From: Pseudoalteromonas sp. T1lg48 | GTDB taxonomy: Bacteria > Pseudomonadota > Gammaproteobacteria > Enterobacterales > Alteromonadaceae | Length of the DNA: 64,000 bases | NCBI RefSeq assembly: GCF_002964785.1 | Contig: NZ_PQCC01000022.1 | Location: forward strand, 158,619-222,618 | Reading direction: 5' to 3' | Shown: in pieces, positions 42,294-50,833 of the stretch | Position numbering within the stretch: position 1 is the stretch's first letter | Layout: each line of letters opens with the position of its first letter | Program-made: the position numbers and the translations under genes | Notes under the pieces: generated by a model | Databases searched by the model: none | The model's input: only the letters and a program-made list of their open reading frames with translations | What the model was told of the DNA's origin: nothing

Positions 42294-42356
42294 TTACGCA
42301 ATGCCTAAAGGGCGTTGTTAGGCGTAACCAGGTTATGACACGCGCCCTATTTTTTC
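42294..42356 (+). promoter_or_regulatory. Attenuator-like leader before moxR
   Basis: Two nested alternatives are seen. GCCTAA (42303-42308) pairs with TTAGGC (42318-42323), extended outward by TTAC / GTAA. Alternatively AGGGCG (42309-42314) pairs with CGCCCT (42343-42348), followed by ATTTTTT, with TAAC / GTTA nested inside. The second looks like a weak terminator in front of the moxR start; they cannot both form. Confidence 0.35.
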
Positions 42357-42393
42357 ACAGCATTTATATATGCCGGCAAGGACAAGTACACTT

Positions 42394-43350
42394 ATGGCAG
42401 TTTCTAAGTTTGCACAATTAAAAACCTATTTAGATACCCAAATCATCGGTCAACACCAGCTCACTCAGTCCCTACTCATTGCCGTATTGGCGGACGGTCA
42501 CCTGCTCGTTGAAGGCCCTCCCGGGCTGGCCAAGACCCGCGCGGTAAACGCTTTGGCCAAGGGCCTAGAAGGGAGCTTCCAACGCATTCAGTTTACTCCG
42601 GATTTATTGCCGTCGGATGTCACCGGCACCGATATTTACCGCCAACAAACCAGCGAGTTTGTATTTGAGCCGGGCCCGCTGTTTCATAACCTGGTGCTGG
42701 CGGATGAAATAAACCGCGCCCCGGCCAAGGTGCAGTCGGCCCTGCTGGAGGCCATGGCCGAGCGGCAAATCACCGTGGGCAAGAACACCTACCCACTTGA
42801 GCAGCTGTTTATGGTGATGGCGACACAGAACCCGCTGGAACAAGAAGGGACCTACCCGCTGCCCGAAGCGCAGCTTGACCGCTTTTTACTGCATCTCAAT
42901 ATCGATTACCCGAATGCCGAGGCGGAGCTGGCCATTTTGCGCCTGACCCGTGGCGAGGCGCTGGCCGGTGAGCAGCAAAATATTGAGCCTATTTCTCAGG
43001 CGGATCTATTCGATGCCCGCCAACAGGTGCTGGCGTTGCATTTGGCCGAGCCCCTAGAGCAATACCTGGTGCAGCTGGTGATCGCTACCCGTGATGGTTT
43101 ACGCGTCGATGACGACCTGGCCAACTGGATTGAATACGGTGCCAGCCCCAGGGCCACCATAGCGCTCGATAGAGCGGCGCGCGCCAATGCCTGGTTAAAT
43201 GGTCGCGATTTTGTCAGCCCGGAAGACATTCAGGCGGTGTTTCATAATGTGCTGCGCCATCGCATTATCCTCAGCTACGAAGCTCAGGCCGAAGGCGTCA
43301 GTAAAGATCAAGTGTTAACGCGCATTTTAGAGCGCGTGGCAGTGCCTTAA
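42394..43350 (+). CDS. MoxR-family AAA+ ATPase
   Basis: 318-aa AAA+ ATPase, a chaperone-like protein acting with von Willebrand A proteins. Walker A GPPGLAKT (41-48), Walker B LVLADEINRAP, and sensor MATQNPLEQEGTYPLPEAQLDRF. I prefer ATG 42394 because homologues start just before the KFAQLKTYL segment and AAGGAC lies 11 bases upstream; ATG 42370 adds eight unsupported residues. The stop overlaps the DUF58 gene by one base. First gene of a six-gene operon. Confidence 0.93.
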   Translation: MAVSKFAQLKTYLDTQIIGQHQLTQSLLIAVLADGHLLVEGPPGLAKTRAVNALAKGLEGSFQRIQFTPDLLPSDVTGTDIYRQQTSEFVFEPGPLFHNLVLADEINRAPAKVQSALLEAMAERQITVGKNTYPLEQLFMVMATQNPLEQEGTYPLPEAQLDRFLLHLNIDYPNAEAELAILRLTRGEALAGEQQNIEPISQADLFDARQQVLALHLAEPLEQYLVQLVIATRDGLRVDDDLANWIEYGASPRATIALDRAARANAWLNGRDFVSPEDIQAVFHNVLRHRIILSYEAQAEGVSKDQVLTRILERVAVP

Positions 43351-44321
43351 TGGCTAAGTTGCAGTCAGCCATGGGTGTGCAGCAATGGCTAGAGCAGTTG
43401 CATAGCAATGGCCATAGCCTGGCTTTAAAAGAGCTCACCTATTACAAAACAAAAACCCAGCTGCTGGATTTAGCGGTACGCAAGCGCATACGCAGCCCCC
43501 ATAGCGGTCAGTATCTGGCACCGCATAAGGGCCGCGGCATGGAGTTTGCGGAGGTGCGCCATTATCAAAGCGGCGATGATGTACGCAGCATCGACTGGCG
43601 CGTAACCGCCCGTACCGGCGAGGCCCATACCAAGCTGTTTCAGGAAGAAAAGGAACGCCCGGTACTAATGCTGGTCGACTTTAGCGCCAGCATGCACTTT
43701 GGCTCTCAGCTGCTATTTAAATCGGTGCAAGCGGCGCATCTGGCCGCCTTGATCGCCTGGTCGGCCTGTGCCCGTGGCGATAAACTCGGTGCCCTGGTTT
43801 TTAACGATCAGCAGCACCATGAATTTCGCCCACAAAGCCGCGATAAGGCGGTGTTACGGGTATTCCACGGCCTGCTCGACAGCCACAAACAGCAGCAAAC
43901 CCTCAGCAGTAGCGCCACTGGCACAGATCTGCTGCGCCAGTTGCAACGCTTAAACCAGCTTGCCAAGCCCGGCAGCACCGTCTACCTGCTGAGCGACTTT
44001 GCCATATTGCAGCACGATGATAACCCGGCCATAGAGCGCGAATTACAACGTCTGGCGCGCCATTGCGAAGTGGTCGCCTGCGTGATCAGCGACCCCTTTG
44101 AGCAGCACCTGCCGCACTACCCGGAAGCGGTGAATGTGCGTAGCCATCAGGGGCATTTTAGCCTGCCCTTACAGGATGCCGGTTTTCGTCGCCGCTTTAA
44201 TCAGCAGGCGCAGCAACTCGACGCTTTGCGCCAACAAAAACTATCCCGATATTGCCACTCCTTGGTGGAAATTAGCGCCGCCAAGGCGCTGGAACAACAG
44301 TTTTATGAAGGGAGTTTGTAA
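43350..44321 (+). CDS. DUF58 domain protein
   Basis: 323 aa, cytoplasmic, VWA-related DUF58 protein typical of moxR/bat operons. The signature is RGMEFAEVRHYQSGDDVRSI, then DWRVTARTG. The VWA-like segment has LMLVDFSASMHFG (DxSxS MIDAS-type) and VYLLSDFAIL. Partner of the MoxR ATPase by context. It overlaps moxR by one base and is followed directly by the DUF4381 gene. Confidence 0.93.
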   Translation: MAKLQSAMGVQQWLEQLHSNGHSLALKELTYYKTKTQLLDLAVRKRIRSPHSGQYLAPHKGRGMEFAEVRHYQSGDDVRSIDWRVTARTGEAHTKLFQEEKERPVLMLVDFSASMHFGSQLLFKSVQAAHLAALIAWSACARGDKLGALVFNDQQHHEFRPQSRDKAVLRVFHGLLDSHKQQQTLSSSATGTDLLRQLQRLNQLAKPGSTVYLLSDFAILQHDDNPAIERELQRLARHCEVVACVISDPFEQHLPHYPEAVNVRSHQGHFSLPLQDAGFRRRFNQQAQQLDALRQQKLSRYCHSLVEISAAKALEQQFYEGSL

Positions 44322-44765
44322 ATGCAGTCAGCCCCTACAATGCCATTGGCCGATGTGATTGTCCCCACTGAGGTATCAAGTTGGCCGCCGGGTCCGGCCT
44401 GGTGGCTCTTGGCCGCCACGCTGTTAGTGTTAATTATCGCCGCCGTACTGGTTTATCGTCGCCGCCAGCAACACTTGCGCGCCAAACGCCATGCCTTGCA
44501 ATTAGCGCAGCAACAAACGGCGTTAGGCCTGCATCAGCTGTTAAAGCGCCTGTGCAAACATTATTACGGTGCCCAGGTAAGCGCCCTGAGTGGCCAGCGC
44601 TGGGCCTTGACCCTCTCTCAGTTGAGCGGCCTGGCCTTTAGCGCCGAAGAGCTTACTGCCTTATATAAGGGTGATGCAGTGCAGAATGCCGAGCAGGATA
44701 AGCTGGCGCACAAGCTAAAGCAGGCCCTGGTACAGTTTAAGACCAAGGAGACCCTGGATGTTTGA
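44322..44765 (+). CDS. DUF4381 membrane protein
   Basis: 147 aa. Residues 1-25 are Pro-rich (LADVIVPTEVSSWPPGPAWW), followed by one membrane segment (about 24-45) and a basic helical cytoplasmic part. DUF4381 proteins sit between DUF58 and batA in Alteromonadales/Vibrio. Start immediately follows the DUF58 stop; the end overlaps batA by eight bases. Confidence 0.88.
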   Translation: MQSAPTMPLADVIVPTEVSSWPPGPAWWLLAATLLVLIIAAVLVYRRRQQHLRAKRHALQLAQQQTALGLHQLLKRLCKHYYGAQVSALSGQRWALTLSQLSGLAFSAEELTALYKGDAVQNAEQDKLAHKLKQALVQFKTKETLDV

Positions 44766-45756
44766 GTTCGCCTGGCCCTGGCTGTTTATTCTTCTCCCCC
44801 TGCCCTGGCTACTAGCCTGGGTGCAAAATAGCAAAAAAACACACAGCACCTTGTTACTGCGTATCGACTCGCTGGCCTATCAGGCCAAGGCAAAAACCCA
44901 GACCCGCGTTAACAAGCGCTGGCCACATTGGTTGCTGGCGCTGGCCTGGCTGACATTGGTGAGCGCCTTGGCTAACCCAGTGTATCGCGGCGAGCCTATT
45001 ACCCTGGCCAATGAAGGGCGCGATATTATGTTGGCGGTGGACTTATCCGGTTCCATGCGCGAGCAAGACATGGCTTATCAGGGACGTTTTGTCGACCGCT
45101 TAAGCGTGGTCAAAAATGTGCTCAGCGACTTTATTACCGAGCGTCAGGGCGATCAGCTGGGGCTTATTCTCTTTGCCGATACCGCCTTTTTACAAACCCC
45201 GCTAACCAGGGATCTGGATACCGTAGCGCAAATGCTCAAAGAAGCGCAGATTGGCCTGGTGGGTCGCGCCACCGCCATCGGCGATGCCCTGGGTTTGGCG
45301 GTAAAACGTTTTAACGATAAATCCGCGTCCAACAAGGTGGTGATCCTACTCACCGACGGTCAAAATACCGCCGGCAACCTCACTCCGGAGGAAGCCCTGA
45401 TCCTGGCGAAGGATGCAGAGGTGAAGGTGTATACCATAGGCGTCGGCTCCGATGGTAATTTTGGCGGTGGCCTGTTCTCCATGACCGGCGGCACGGCCTT
45501 GGATGAGCGTCTGCTTACGCACCTGGCCAAGGAAACCGGCGGCCGCTATTTTCGCGCCACCGACACCCGTAGCCTGGCCAATATTTACCAGGAGTTGGAC
45601 GCCCTTGAGCCGTTAGCGGAAGAAGAGCAAACGGTGCGTCCCGAAGAAGCACTCTTCTATCTTCCATTATTCTTGAGTTTCTTAATACTCTTGTTGGCCA
45701 CCGTTTGGCACCGCTTTGCGGCTGCCATGCAGCGTGTTGCAGGAGAGCGATTATGA
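44758..45756 (+). CDS. BatA-like VWA domain membrane protein
   Basis: 332 aa. N-terminal membrane segments at about 4-18 and 60-75, a VWA domain (about 88-285) with complete MIDAS: AVDLSGSMRE, the Thr loop LQTPLTRDLD, and LLTDGQN. A C-terminal membrane segment follows. In Bacteroides and Leptospira bat genes aid aerotolerance and stress survival. The ATGA overlap with the next gene indicates coupling. Confidence 0.93.
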   Translation: MFEFAWPWLFILLPLPWLLAWVQNSKKTHSTLLLRIDSLAYQAKAKTQTRVNKRWPHWLLALAWLTLVSALANPVYRGEPITLANEGRDIMLAVDLSGSMREQDMAYQGRFVDRLSVVKNVLSDFITERQGDQLGLILFADTAFLQTPLTRDLDTVAQMLKEAQIGLVGRATAIGDALGLAVKRFNDKSASNKVVILLTDGQNTAGNLTPEEALILAKDAEVKVYTIGVGSDGNFGGGLFSMTGGTALDERLLTHLAKETGGRYFRATDTRSLANIYQELDALEPLAEEEQTVRPEEALFYLPLFLSFLILLLATVWHRFAAAMQRVAGERL

Positions 45757-47765
45757 CCGAATTTATTTTCTTACGACCCGATCTCTTATGGCTACTGCTA
45801 CTGCCGGGCTTCTACCTGATTTGGCGCCTGGTTGCCAGTAAAGACGAACAACAGCAACAACCCCTTATCGCCCCCCATTTGGCGGCGCAGGTAATGCAAG
45901 GCGGTGCCGAGCGGCGACAAAACAATGGTTTGCTCAACACCCTGCTGCTGGCACTCATGGTGGTCGCCATGGCTGGCCCCAGCTTTAGCAAACAAGAGCT
46001 GCCAGTGTATGAGGCAAAAATGGCGCGCGTCATGGTAATGGACATGTCCCGCTCCATGTTTAGCACGGATATCGGTCCAAGTCGCCTGCAACAGGCCCGC
46101 TTTAAGGCCTTGGATATGGTGGAGCTGTTTAAAGAAGGGGAAACCGCGCTTATCGCCTATGCCGGCGATGCCTTTACCATTTCGCCGCTGACCTCTGACA
46201 GCCAAACCCTGACCAACCTGATCCCCAGCCTAAGCCCGGATATTATGCCCGAGCAAGGCAGTAATGTGCTGGCGGCATTAACCCTGGCACAGGAACTGCT
46301 GGAGCAGGCGGACTACCCGCAAGGGGACATTATTTTAATTAGCGACGGCATAGACAGGGAAGAAGAAGACGATATCCGCACCTGGCTTGGCAACAACGAC
46401 TACCGACTGCATATCTATGCCCTTGGCAGCGAACAAGGCGCCCCCATTAGCCTGCCCGAAGGCGGCTTCTTAAAAGACAATCAGGGACAAATCGTTATTC
46501 CTAAAACTAATTTTTCCCGGCTACAACGCCTGGCGCAGCTCGGTGGTGGCAAACTTATTCGTTATCAGCCGAGCAGCGACAACCTTAACGTTCTCGCGGT
46601 TTCCAAAGGTGAACAAACAACGCAGCAGGCGCAAAACCAACAGACTTTATGGCGAATCGATGCCGGCATCTATCTGGCCTTATTGGTTCTTCCCTTGCTG
46701 CTATGGCAACTGCAACGCCGCGCTATTATGCTGGGCGCCGCCCTTGTACTGGTGCCGCAATTATGGACCCCGGCCTATGCCGCCAGCGGCCAGTCCTGGT
46801 TTAATAATGCAGAACAAAATGCCCTCAACGCCTACCATGACAAGGCCTATGAGCAGGCGGCACAGGCGCGAAACCCTTTGCTCAGTGGCGCCGCCAAATA
46901 CCAGCAACAGGACTATCAGGGAGCCCTGGCTGATTTTAACAAGGATAACTCGGCCACCGGCCTGTATAACCAGGGTAATGCCCTGGCGCAATTGGGCAAG
47001 TTTGACGAGGCCCTGGAGCGCTATCAGCAGGCCCTGGATAAAGACCCAAACCTCGAGGCCGCCAAGGCCAATAAGTCCACCCTGGAGCAGTTGAAAAAGC
47101 AGCAAGAGCAGCAACAAAATCAACAAGGTGATTCAGGGCAGGAGCAAGACTCCCAAGGCCAGGACTCACAACAACAAGAAGATGGTCAACAACAGCAGCA
47201 AGATGGCCAGCAGCAAGGCTCTGAGCAACAAGGTGAGTCGCAACAACAAGACGACTCCGAGCAACAAAACGGTGGCAGTAGCGCGCAAAACGAGCGTAAC
47301 AGCAATGAGCGCAACCGCCCGCAAAACAGCGCCCAGGCCGACGATAAGTCGGACCAAGACGAACAGCAAGAGTCTGGCGAGTCTTCGACCGAGTCCTCGA
47401 CCGAGTCCTCGAATGAGTCATCGAACGAGCAGTCGTCGCAACAAAATGCAAAGCAACAAAATGACGCAGCGGCTTCGCCCGAGACTTCGTCCGAGACTTC
47501 GCCCGAGGACTCACAAGAACAAGCTAAAGCACAACAGCAAGCGCTCGGCGAACAACAAGCCGGGCAGCAAGATGGCGAGCAACAAGCCGCTGCCATGGCT
47601 GAGCTCAGTCCCGAAGAGCGTGAAAAAGCGCAACAGCTCAATCAACTGCTACGAAAAATTCCCGACAACCCGGAGATCCTGCTGCGCAACAAAATGCAAC
47701 TAGAAGCCCAGCAACGTCAACGATATCGCCGCCGCTTACCACAAGGAGTAGAGAAGTCATGGTAA
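45753..47765 (+). CDS. BatB-BatC-type fusion: VWA plus TPR with Gln/Ser/Glu-rich tail
   Basis: 670 aa. Membrane segments near 10-25, 60-75 and 310-350. VWA domain with MIDAS VMDMSRSMFS and LISDGID. After a second hydrophobic region come TPR repeats (LYNQGNALAQLGKFDEAL, ERYQQALDKDP), then about 160 residues of low complexity rich in Gln, Asp, Ser and Glu, with tandem TESS/NESS units (around 47380-47430). The C-terminus is a short helical region (SPEEREKAQQLNQLLRKIPD) typical of BatC-like proteins. ATG 45753 is chosen because it overlaps the batA stop and has GGAGAG upstream. Confidence 0.9.
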   Translation: MTEFIFLRPDLLWLLLLPGFYLIWRLVASKDEQQQQPLIAPHLAAQVMQGGAERRQNNGLLNTLLLALMVVAMAGPSFSKQELPVYEAKMARVMVMDMSRSMFSTDIGPSRLQQARFKALDMVELFKEGETALIAYAGDAFTISPLTSDSQTLTNLIPSLSPDIMPEQGSNVLAALTLAQELLEQADYPQGDIILISDGIDREEEDDIRTWLGNNDYRLHIYALGSEQGAPISLPEGGFLKDNQGQIVIPKTNFSRLQRLAQLGGGKLIRYQPSSDNLNVLAVSKGEQTTQQAQNQQTLWRIDAGIYLALLVLPLLLWQLQRRAIMLGAALVLVPQLWTPAYAASGQSWFNNAEQNALNAYHDKAYEQAAQARNPLLSGAAKYQQQDYQGALADFNKDNSATGLYNQGNALAQLGKFDEALERYQQALDKDPNLEAAKANKSTLEQLKKQQEQQQNQQGDSGQEQDSQGQDSQQQEDGQQQQQDGQQQGSEQQGESQQQDDSEQQNGGSSAQNERNSNERNRPQNSAQADDKSDQDEQQESGESSTESSTESSNESSNEQSSQQNAKQQNDAAASPETSSETSPEDSQEQAKAQQQALGEQQAGQQDGEQQAAAMAELSPEEREKAQQLNQLLRKIPDNPEILLRNKMQLEAQQRQRYRRRLPQGVEKSW

Positions 47766-49399
47766 GAAGTTTTTTATATGTTTGCTTAATCTGCTTGAGC
47801 CTGCCGACCTTAGCCTTATCGCAGCTTGAAGCCAGCGTCGATAAAAACCCGGTGGTCGCCGGTGAATACTTTATGTTGACCCTGAGCGCCGATGACACCA
47901 TAAAAACCACTCAACCGGACACAGACGCCTTGTTACGGCACTTTGTGGTCGGCCCTACTTATCGCAGCACCAATACCCAGATGGTCAACGGCGTAGTCAG
48001 CCGCCAAACCAGCTGGCGGGTGGAATTGATGGCCCGCGAGCCAGGCCAATACGAGATCCCGGCCTTTAACCTCAAAGGCGTGAGCTCCGAGCCTTTTACC
48101 CTCAATGTGGTCGCCAATAAGGAGGCCCAGGGCGATGGCAATAACGCCTTTATCAAAACCGAGCTGACTCCGACGTCTCTGTACGTGCAACAGGCCGCCA
48201 TTTATACCGTAAAGCTTTATGTCGGCGTCGACCTAATCGAGGCGGCCATGACCGCACCGGCAATGAGTGAAGCAAATTTGGCGCAATTGGGTCGTGACAG
48301 CGAAAGCCAGGAAGTGGTCGATGGTCGCCGCTATCGCGTGATCCAGCGTGAGTATCTGATCCAACCGCAAAAAAGCGGCACCTTTGAACTAGAGGCCCCC
48401 GTTTTCAACGGCAAAGCGCGTGTGAACTATCGCCCGGTGGCCGTCAGTGCCCGCGGCACGGATCAGTTAGTGGATGTAAAACCCACCCCGGCGCAGTACA
48501 GCGGCTCCTGGTTGCCCAGCGAGTTGGTGGATTTAAGCGAGCAATGGCAGGGACTGGAGCAAGAGGTAAAGGTCGGCACGCCCATCACTCGTACGCTTAC
48601 GCTCACCGCACTCAACGTCACAAAGGAGCAATTGCCGGATGTAACCAGCGCTGATATCGAGGCGGTGCGCAGCTATGCGGACCAGTCCGAGCGCACTCAT
48701 GTGGTTCGCAATGGCCGCATTATTGCCCAGAGCAAGACCTCCATCGCCTATGTGCCACAAAAGCCGGGCACATACACCCTGCCGGCTGTTTCGATCAACT
48801 GGTTTAATACCGTCACCGGACGTGAGCAGGTGGCGAGTGTCCCCGAGCAACAAATCACCGTGGTTGCCGCCGACGGCACTAAAGTGGCGCCAAACGAGCC
48901 ACCTAAAACTGAGCAAATCGCCACGCCGGATGTAAATACTGGTAAGGACGAAAATACCGGCGTGGTCCAAGGTGAGCCGAGCTCGCTATCCTGGTGGCTG
49001 GCCCTGCCCGGCTACGCCTTATGGCTATTGACACTGCTGCTGTGGTGGTTCAGCCACACTCGTAATAAGGCACAAACTATCGCCCGGCCCAGCGCCCCCG
49101 GCCAAGAGACGGCAACGATTGCGCAAGTAAGCTTGCGAGACATCCAGGATGCCGCAGCCAAGGAAGATGGTAAGACCTTGTATCTGGCCCTAGACACCTA
49201 CGCCAAAGTCCATTACGGCAACCTTGACGCCTGGTTGACGCAATGGCCACAGCAGGCACAGCAGGAATTCGCCAAGCTGCGTCAGTCCCTATACAGCCCA
49301 AGCGCGCCTGTGGTCGACTACAGCTGTATTGCCAAGGCTGCGGCCAACACCTCGGCCCCCAGCCGCAAACCTCAACCTGAGCTAGACTCATTGTACTAA
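47759..49399 (+). CDS. BatD-like oxygen tolerance protein
   Basis: 546 aa. Signal peptide ends near TLALS. A series of Ig-like periplasmic domains (about 22-400) includes LEASVDKNPVVAGEYFMLTL, LYVQQAAIYTVKLYVGVDL and YVPQKPGTYTLPAVSINW, as in BatD. One membrane segment (about 404-422, WWLALPGYALWLLTLLLWWF) and a cytoplasmic helical tail follow. It overlaps the preceding gene by seven bases and is the last gene of the operon. Confidence 0.92.
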   Translation: MVRSFLYVCLICLSLPTLALSQLEASVDKNPVVAGEYFMLTLSADDTIKTTQPDTDALLRHFVVGPTYRSTNTQMVNGVVSRQTSWRVELMAREPGQYEIPAFNLKGVSSEPFTLNVVANKEAQGDGNNAFIKTELTPTSLYVQQAAIYTVKLYVGVDLIEAAMTAPAMSEANLAQLGRDSESQEVVDGRRYRVIQREYLIQPQKSGTFELEAPVFNGKARVNYRPVAVSARGTDQLVDVKPTPAQYSGSWLPSELVDLSEQWQGLEQEVKVGTPITRTLTLTALNVTKEQLPDVTSADIEAVRSYADQSERTHVVRNGRIIAQSKTSIAYVPQKPGTYTLPAVSINWFNTVTGREQVASVPEQQITVVAADGTKVAPNEPPKTEQIATPDVNTGKDENTGVVQGEPSSLSWWLALPGYALWLLTLLLWWFSHTRNKAQTIARPSAPGQETATIAQVSLRDIQDAAAKEDGKTLYLALDTYAKVHYGNLDAWLTQWPQQAQQEFAKLRQSLYSPSAPVVDYSCIAKAAANTSAPSRKPQPELDSLY

Positions 49400-49412
49400 G
49401 GCTTTTACCAGC

Positions 49413-49460
49413 TTTTTGCACCTGGTTTTCGGTTTGCCGTAAACCAGGTGCAAAATTTTC
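49413..49460 (+). terminator. Strong terminator of the moxR-bat operon
   Basis: 15-bp perfect arms TTTTGCACCTGGTTT (49414-49428) and AAACCAGGTGCAAAA (49441-49455), an inner CGG / CCG pair in the loop, then TTTTC. It lies 14 bp past batD and just before the ECF sigma gene. Confidence 0.88.
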
Positions 49461-49498
49461 TCCTTTTACGAAATCATTTTTCGCTATTACAGGTCTTT

Positions 49499-50023
49499 AT
49501 GGGCATGGCAGATAAACAAAAGCGCTATGAAGCGCTGGTGCAGGTGTACCACAAAGAGCTCTATCGCTTTGCCTTTTGGCTTTGCAAGGATGCCACTGTG
49601 GCGGAAGACCTGGTCCAAGAAACATTTTTAAGAGCGTGGCGATCGTTGGATTCCTTGCAGGATCAGGGCGCGGCAAAGTCGTGGCTGCTGACCATATTGC
49701 GTCGAGAAAACGCCCGCCGTTTTGAACGTAAACAATTTGATTACAGCGATGTAGAGCAGGACACCCTGGTTGATGAACACAATACCGCCCTGGATGACGA
49801 TATGGAGCTGACCGTTCTGCAACGGCATATCATGGCCTTACCGGATGAATATAGGGAGCCACTGGTATTACAGGTGATGGCCGGCTGCAGCGGCGAGGAA
49901 ATAGCCAACATCCTTAATCTCAACAAAAACACGGTAATGACGCGCTTATATCGGGCTCGAAACCAGCTAAAAGACGCATTAACTCGTAACGATGATAAAT
50001 TTACAGAGGCCCCCAATGGATGA
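49499..50023 (+). CDS. ECF-type sigma factor
   Basis: 174 aa with region 2 (ELYRFAFWLCKDATVAEDLVQETFLRAWRS) and region 4 helix-turn-helix (VLQVMAGCSGEEIANILNLN, then NTVMTRLYRARNQL). ATG 49499 is chosen for AGG five bases upstream; the longer frame from 49448 runs into the terminator region. Coupled with a DUF3379 protein that overlaps its end and probably acts as its regulator. Its target genes cannot be read from the window. Confidence 0.92.
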   Translation: MGMADKQKRYEALVQVYHKELYRFAFWLCKDATVAEDLVQETFLRAWRSLDSLQDQGAAKSWLLTILRRENARRFERKQFDYSDVEQDTLVDEHNTALDDDMELTVLQRHIMALPDEYREPLVLQVMAGCSGEEIANILNLNKNTVMTRLYRARNQLKDALTRNDDKFTEAPNG

Positions 50024-50735
50024 ACTCGAATTTCGCCGGCGCCTTTTAGCTCAGCCGCACGATAAAGACAAAACGCTACTAGAGTATGCACAGCAAAGTC
50101 CCGAGCGCATGGGCTTGGCCAACGAGCTCAAGAGCTTTGACAAAGAGCTGCGCCAAGCGATGAATGTGCAGGTACCTGAAAACCTTGCCGATAAGATAAT
50201 TCTTAAGCAAAGCATGAGCGATGACTTGGCCGCCAATGATGGGCCAACCAGCCACTCAGCCAAGCGGCCCTGGTATCTGGCTTTGGTTGCCAGCGTTGCC
50301 ATGGTGTTTACCGTCGCCCTGTATCAACTGAATAGTCCCACGCTCACCATAGGTGAGCATGCCCTGGCTCATGTGTATCATGAAATCGACTCCCTGGAGT
50401 CGCAAGAGCGCCTGGATATCGCCACGGTTAACGCCCGTCTTGCCGAGCTTGGAGGACAGTTGAACGCACTGCCCGGTGAAGTTACCTATGCCCGTTTTTG
50501 CCGCTTTAAAGGGCAAAAAAGCCTGCACCTGGTGTTTGAGTCCGACTTTGGCCCCATGACGGTATTTATCGTTCCCACCAATAATGAATATCTGGGCGAT
50601 AGCTACTTCTCCGATCAGCGCTTTGCCGGGCGGGTTTCCCACTTCCCGCAGGGTGATGCCATTTTAGTGGCCGCCGCCAAGGCGCCCATCGATGAATATC
50701 AAAGTCGTATAAACCAATCGCTGCATTGGTTATAA
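50016..50735 (+). CDS. DUF3379 membrane protein, probable anti-sigma partner
   Basis: 239 aa: a cytoplasmic N-terminus (MDELEFRRRLLAQPHDKDKT), a single membrane segment near 85-105 (RPWYLALVASVAMVFTVALY) and a soluble periplasmic domain with one Cys (YARFCRFKGQKS). DUF3379 genes follow ECF sigma genes in Alteromonadales. The cytoplasmic-segment/TM/periplasmic layout fits a membrane anti-sigma factor, but no ZAS motif (HxxxCxxC) is visible. ATG 50016 overlaps the sigma stop by eight bases; the frame extends to 49992 without support. Confidence 0.8.
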   Translation: MDELEFRRRLLAQPHDKDKTLLEYAQQSPERMGLANELKSFDKELRQAMNVQVPENLADKIILKQSMSDDLAANDGPTSHSAKRPWYLALVASVAMVFTVALYQLNSPTLTIGEHALAHVYHEIDSLESQERLDIATVNARLAELGGQLNALPGEVTYARFCRFKGQKSLHLVFESDFGPMTVFIVPTNNEYLGDSYFSDQRFAGRVSHFPQGDAILVAAAKAPIDEYQSRINQSLHWL

Positions 50736-50756
50736 AGCGGCACTCTCCCGGATAGC

Positions 50757-50793
50757 AAAAAGCCACCCTTAGCAAACTAAGGGTGGCTTTTTT
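50757..50793. terminator. Bidirectional-type terminator before putP
   Basis: AAAAAGCCACCCTTAG and CTAAGGGTGGCTTTTT around CAAA, a long perfect stem with runs on both sides, serving the DUF3379 gene and convergent putP. Confidence 0.92.
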
Positions 50794-50833
50794 GTGTCTC
50801 TAAGCGAGCTATAAACTAGCTCTTAGCTTGGGC

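Noticed and set aside
42603..48300. Many long minus-strand and alternate frames within the moxR-bat operon (for example 47186-47641, Cys/Ser-rich)
   Set aside because: They mirror the Gln/Ser/Glu-rich coding strand of the batBC gene and have no start signals.
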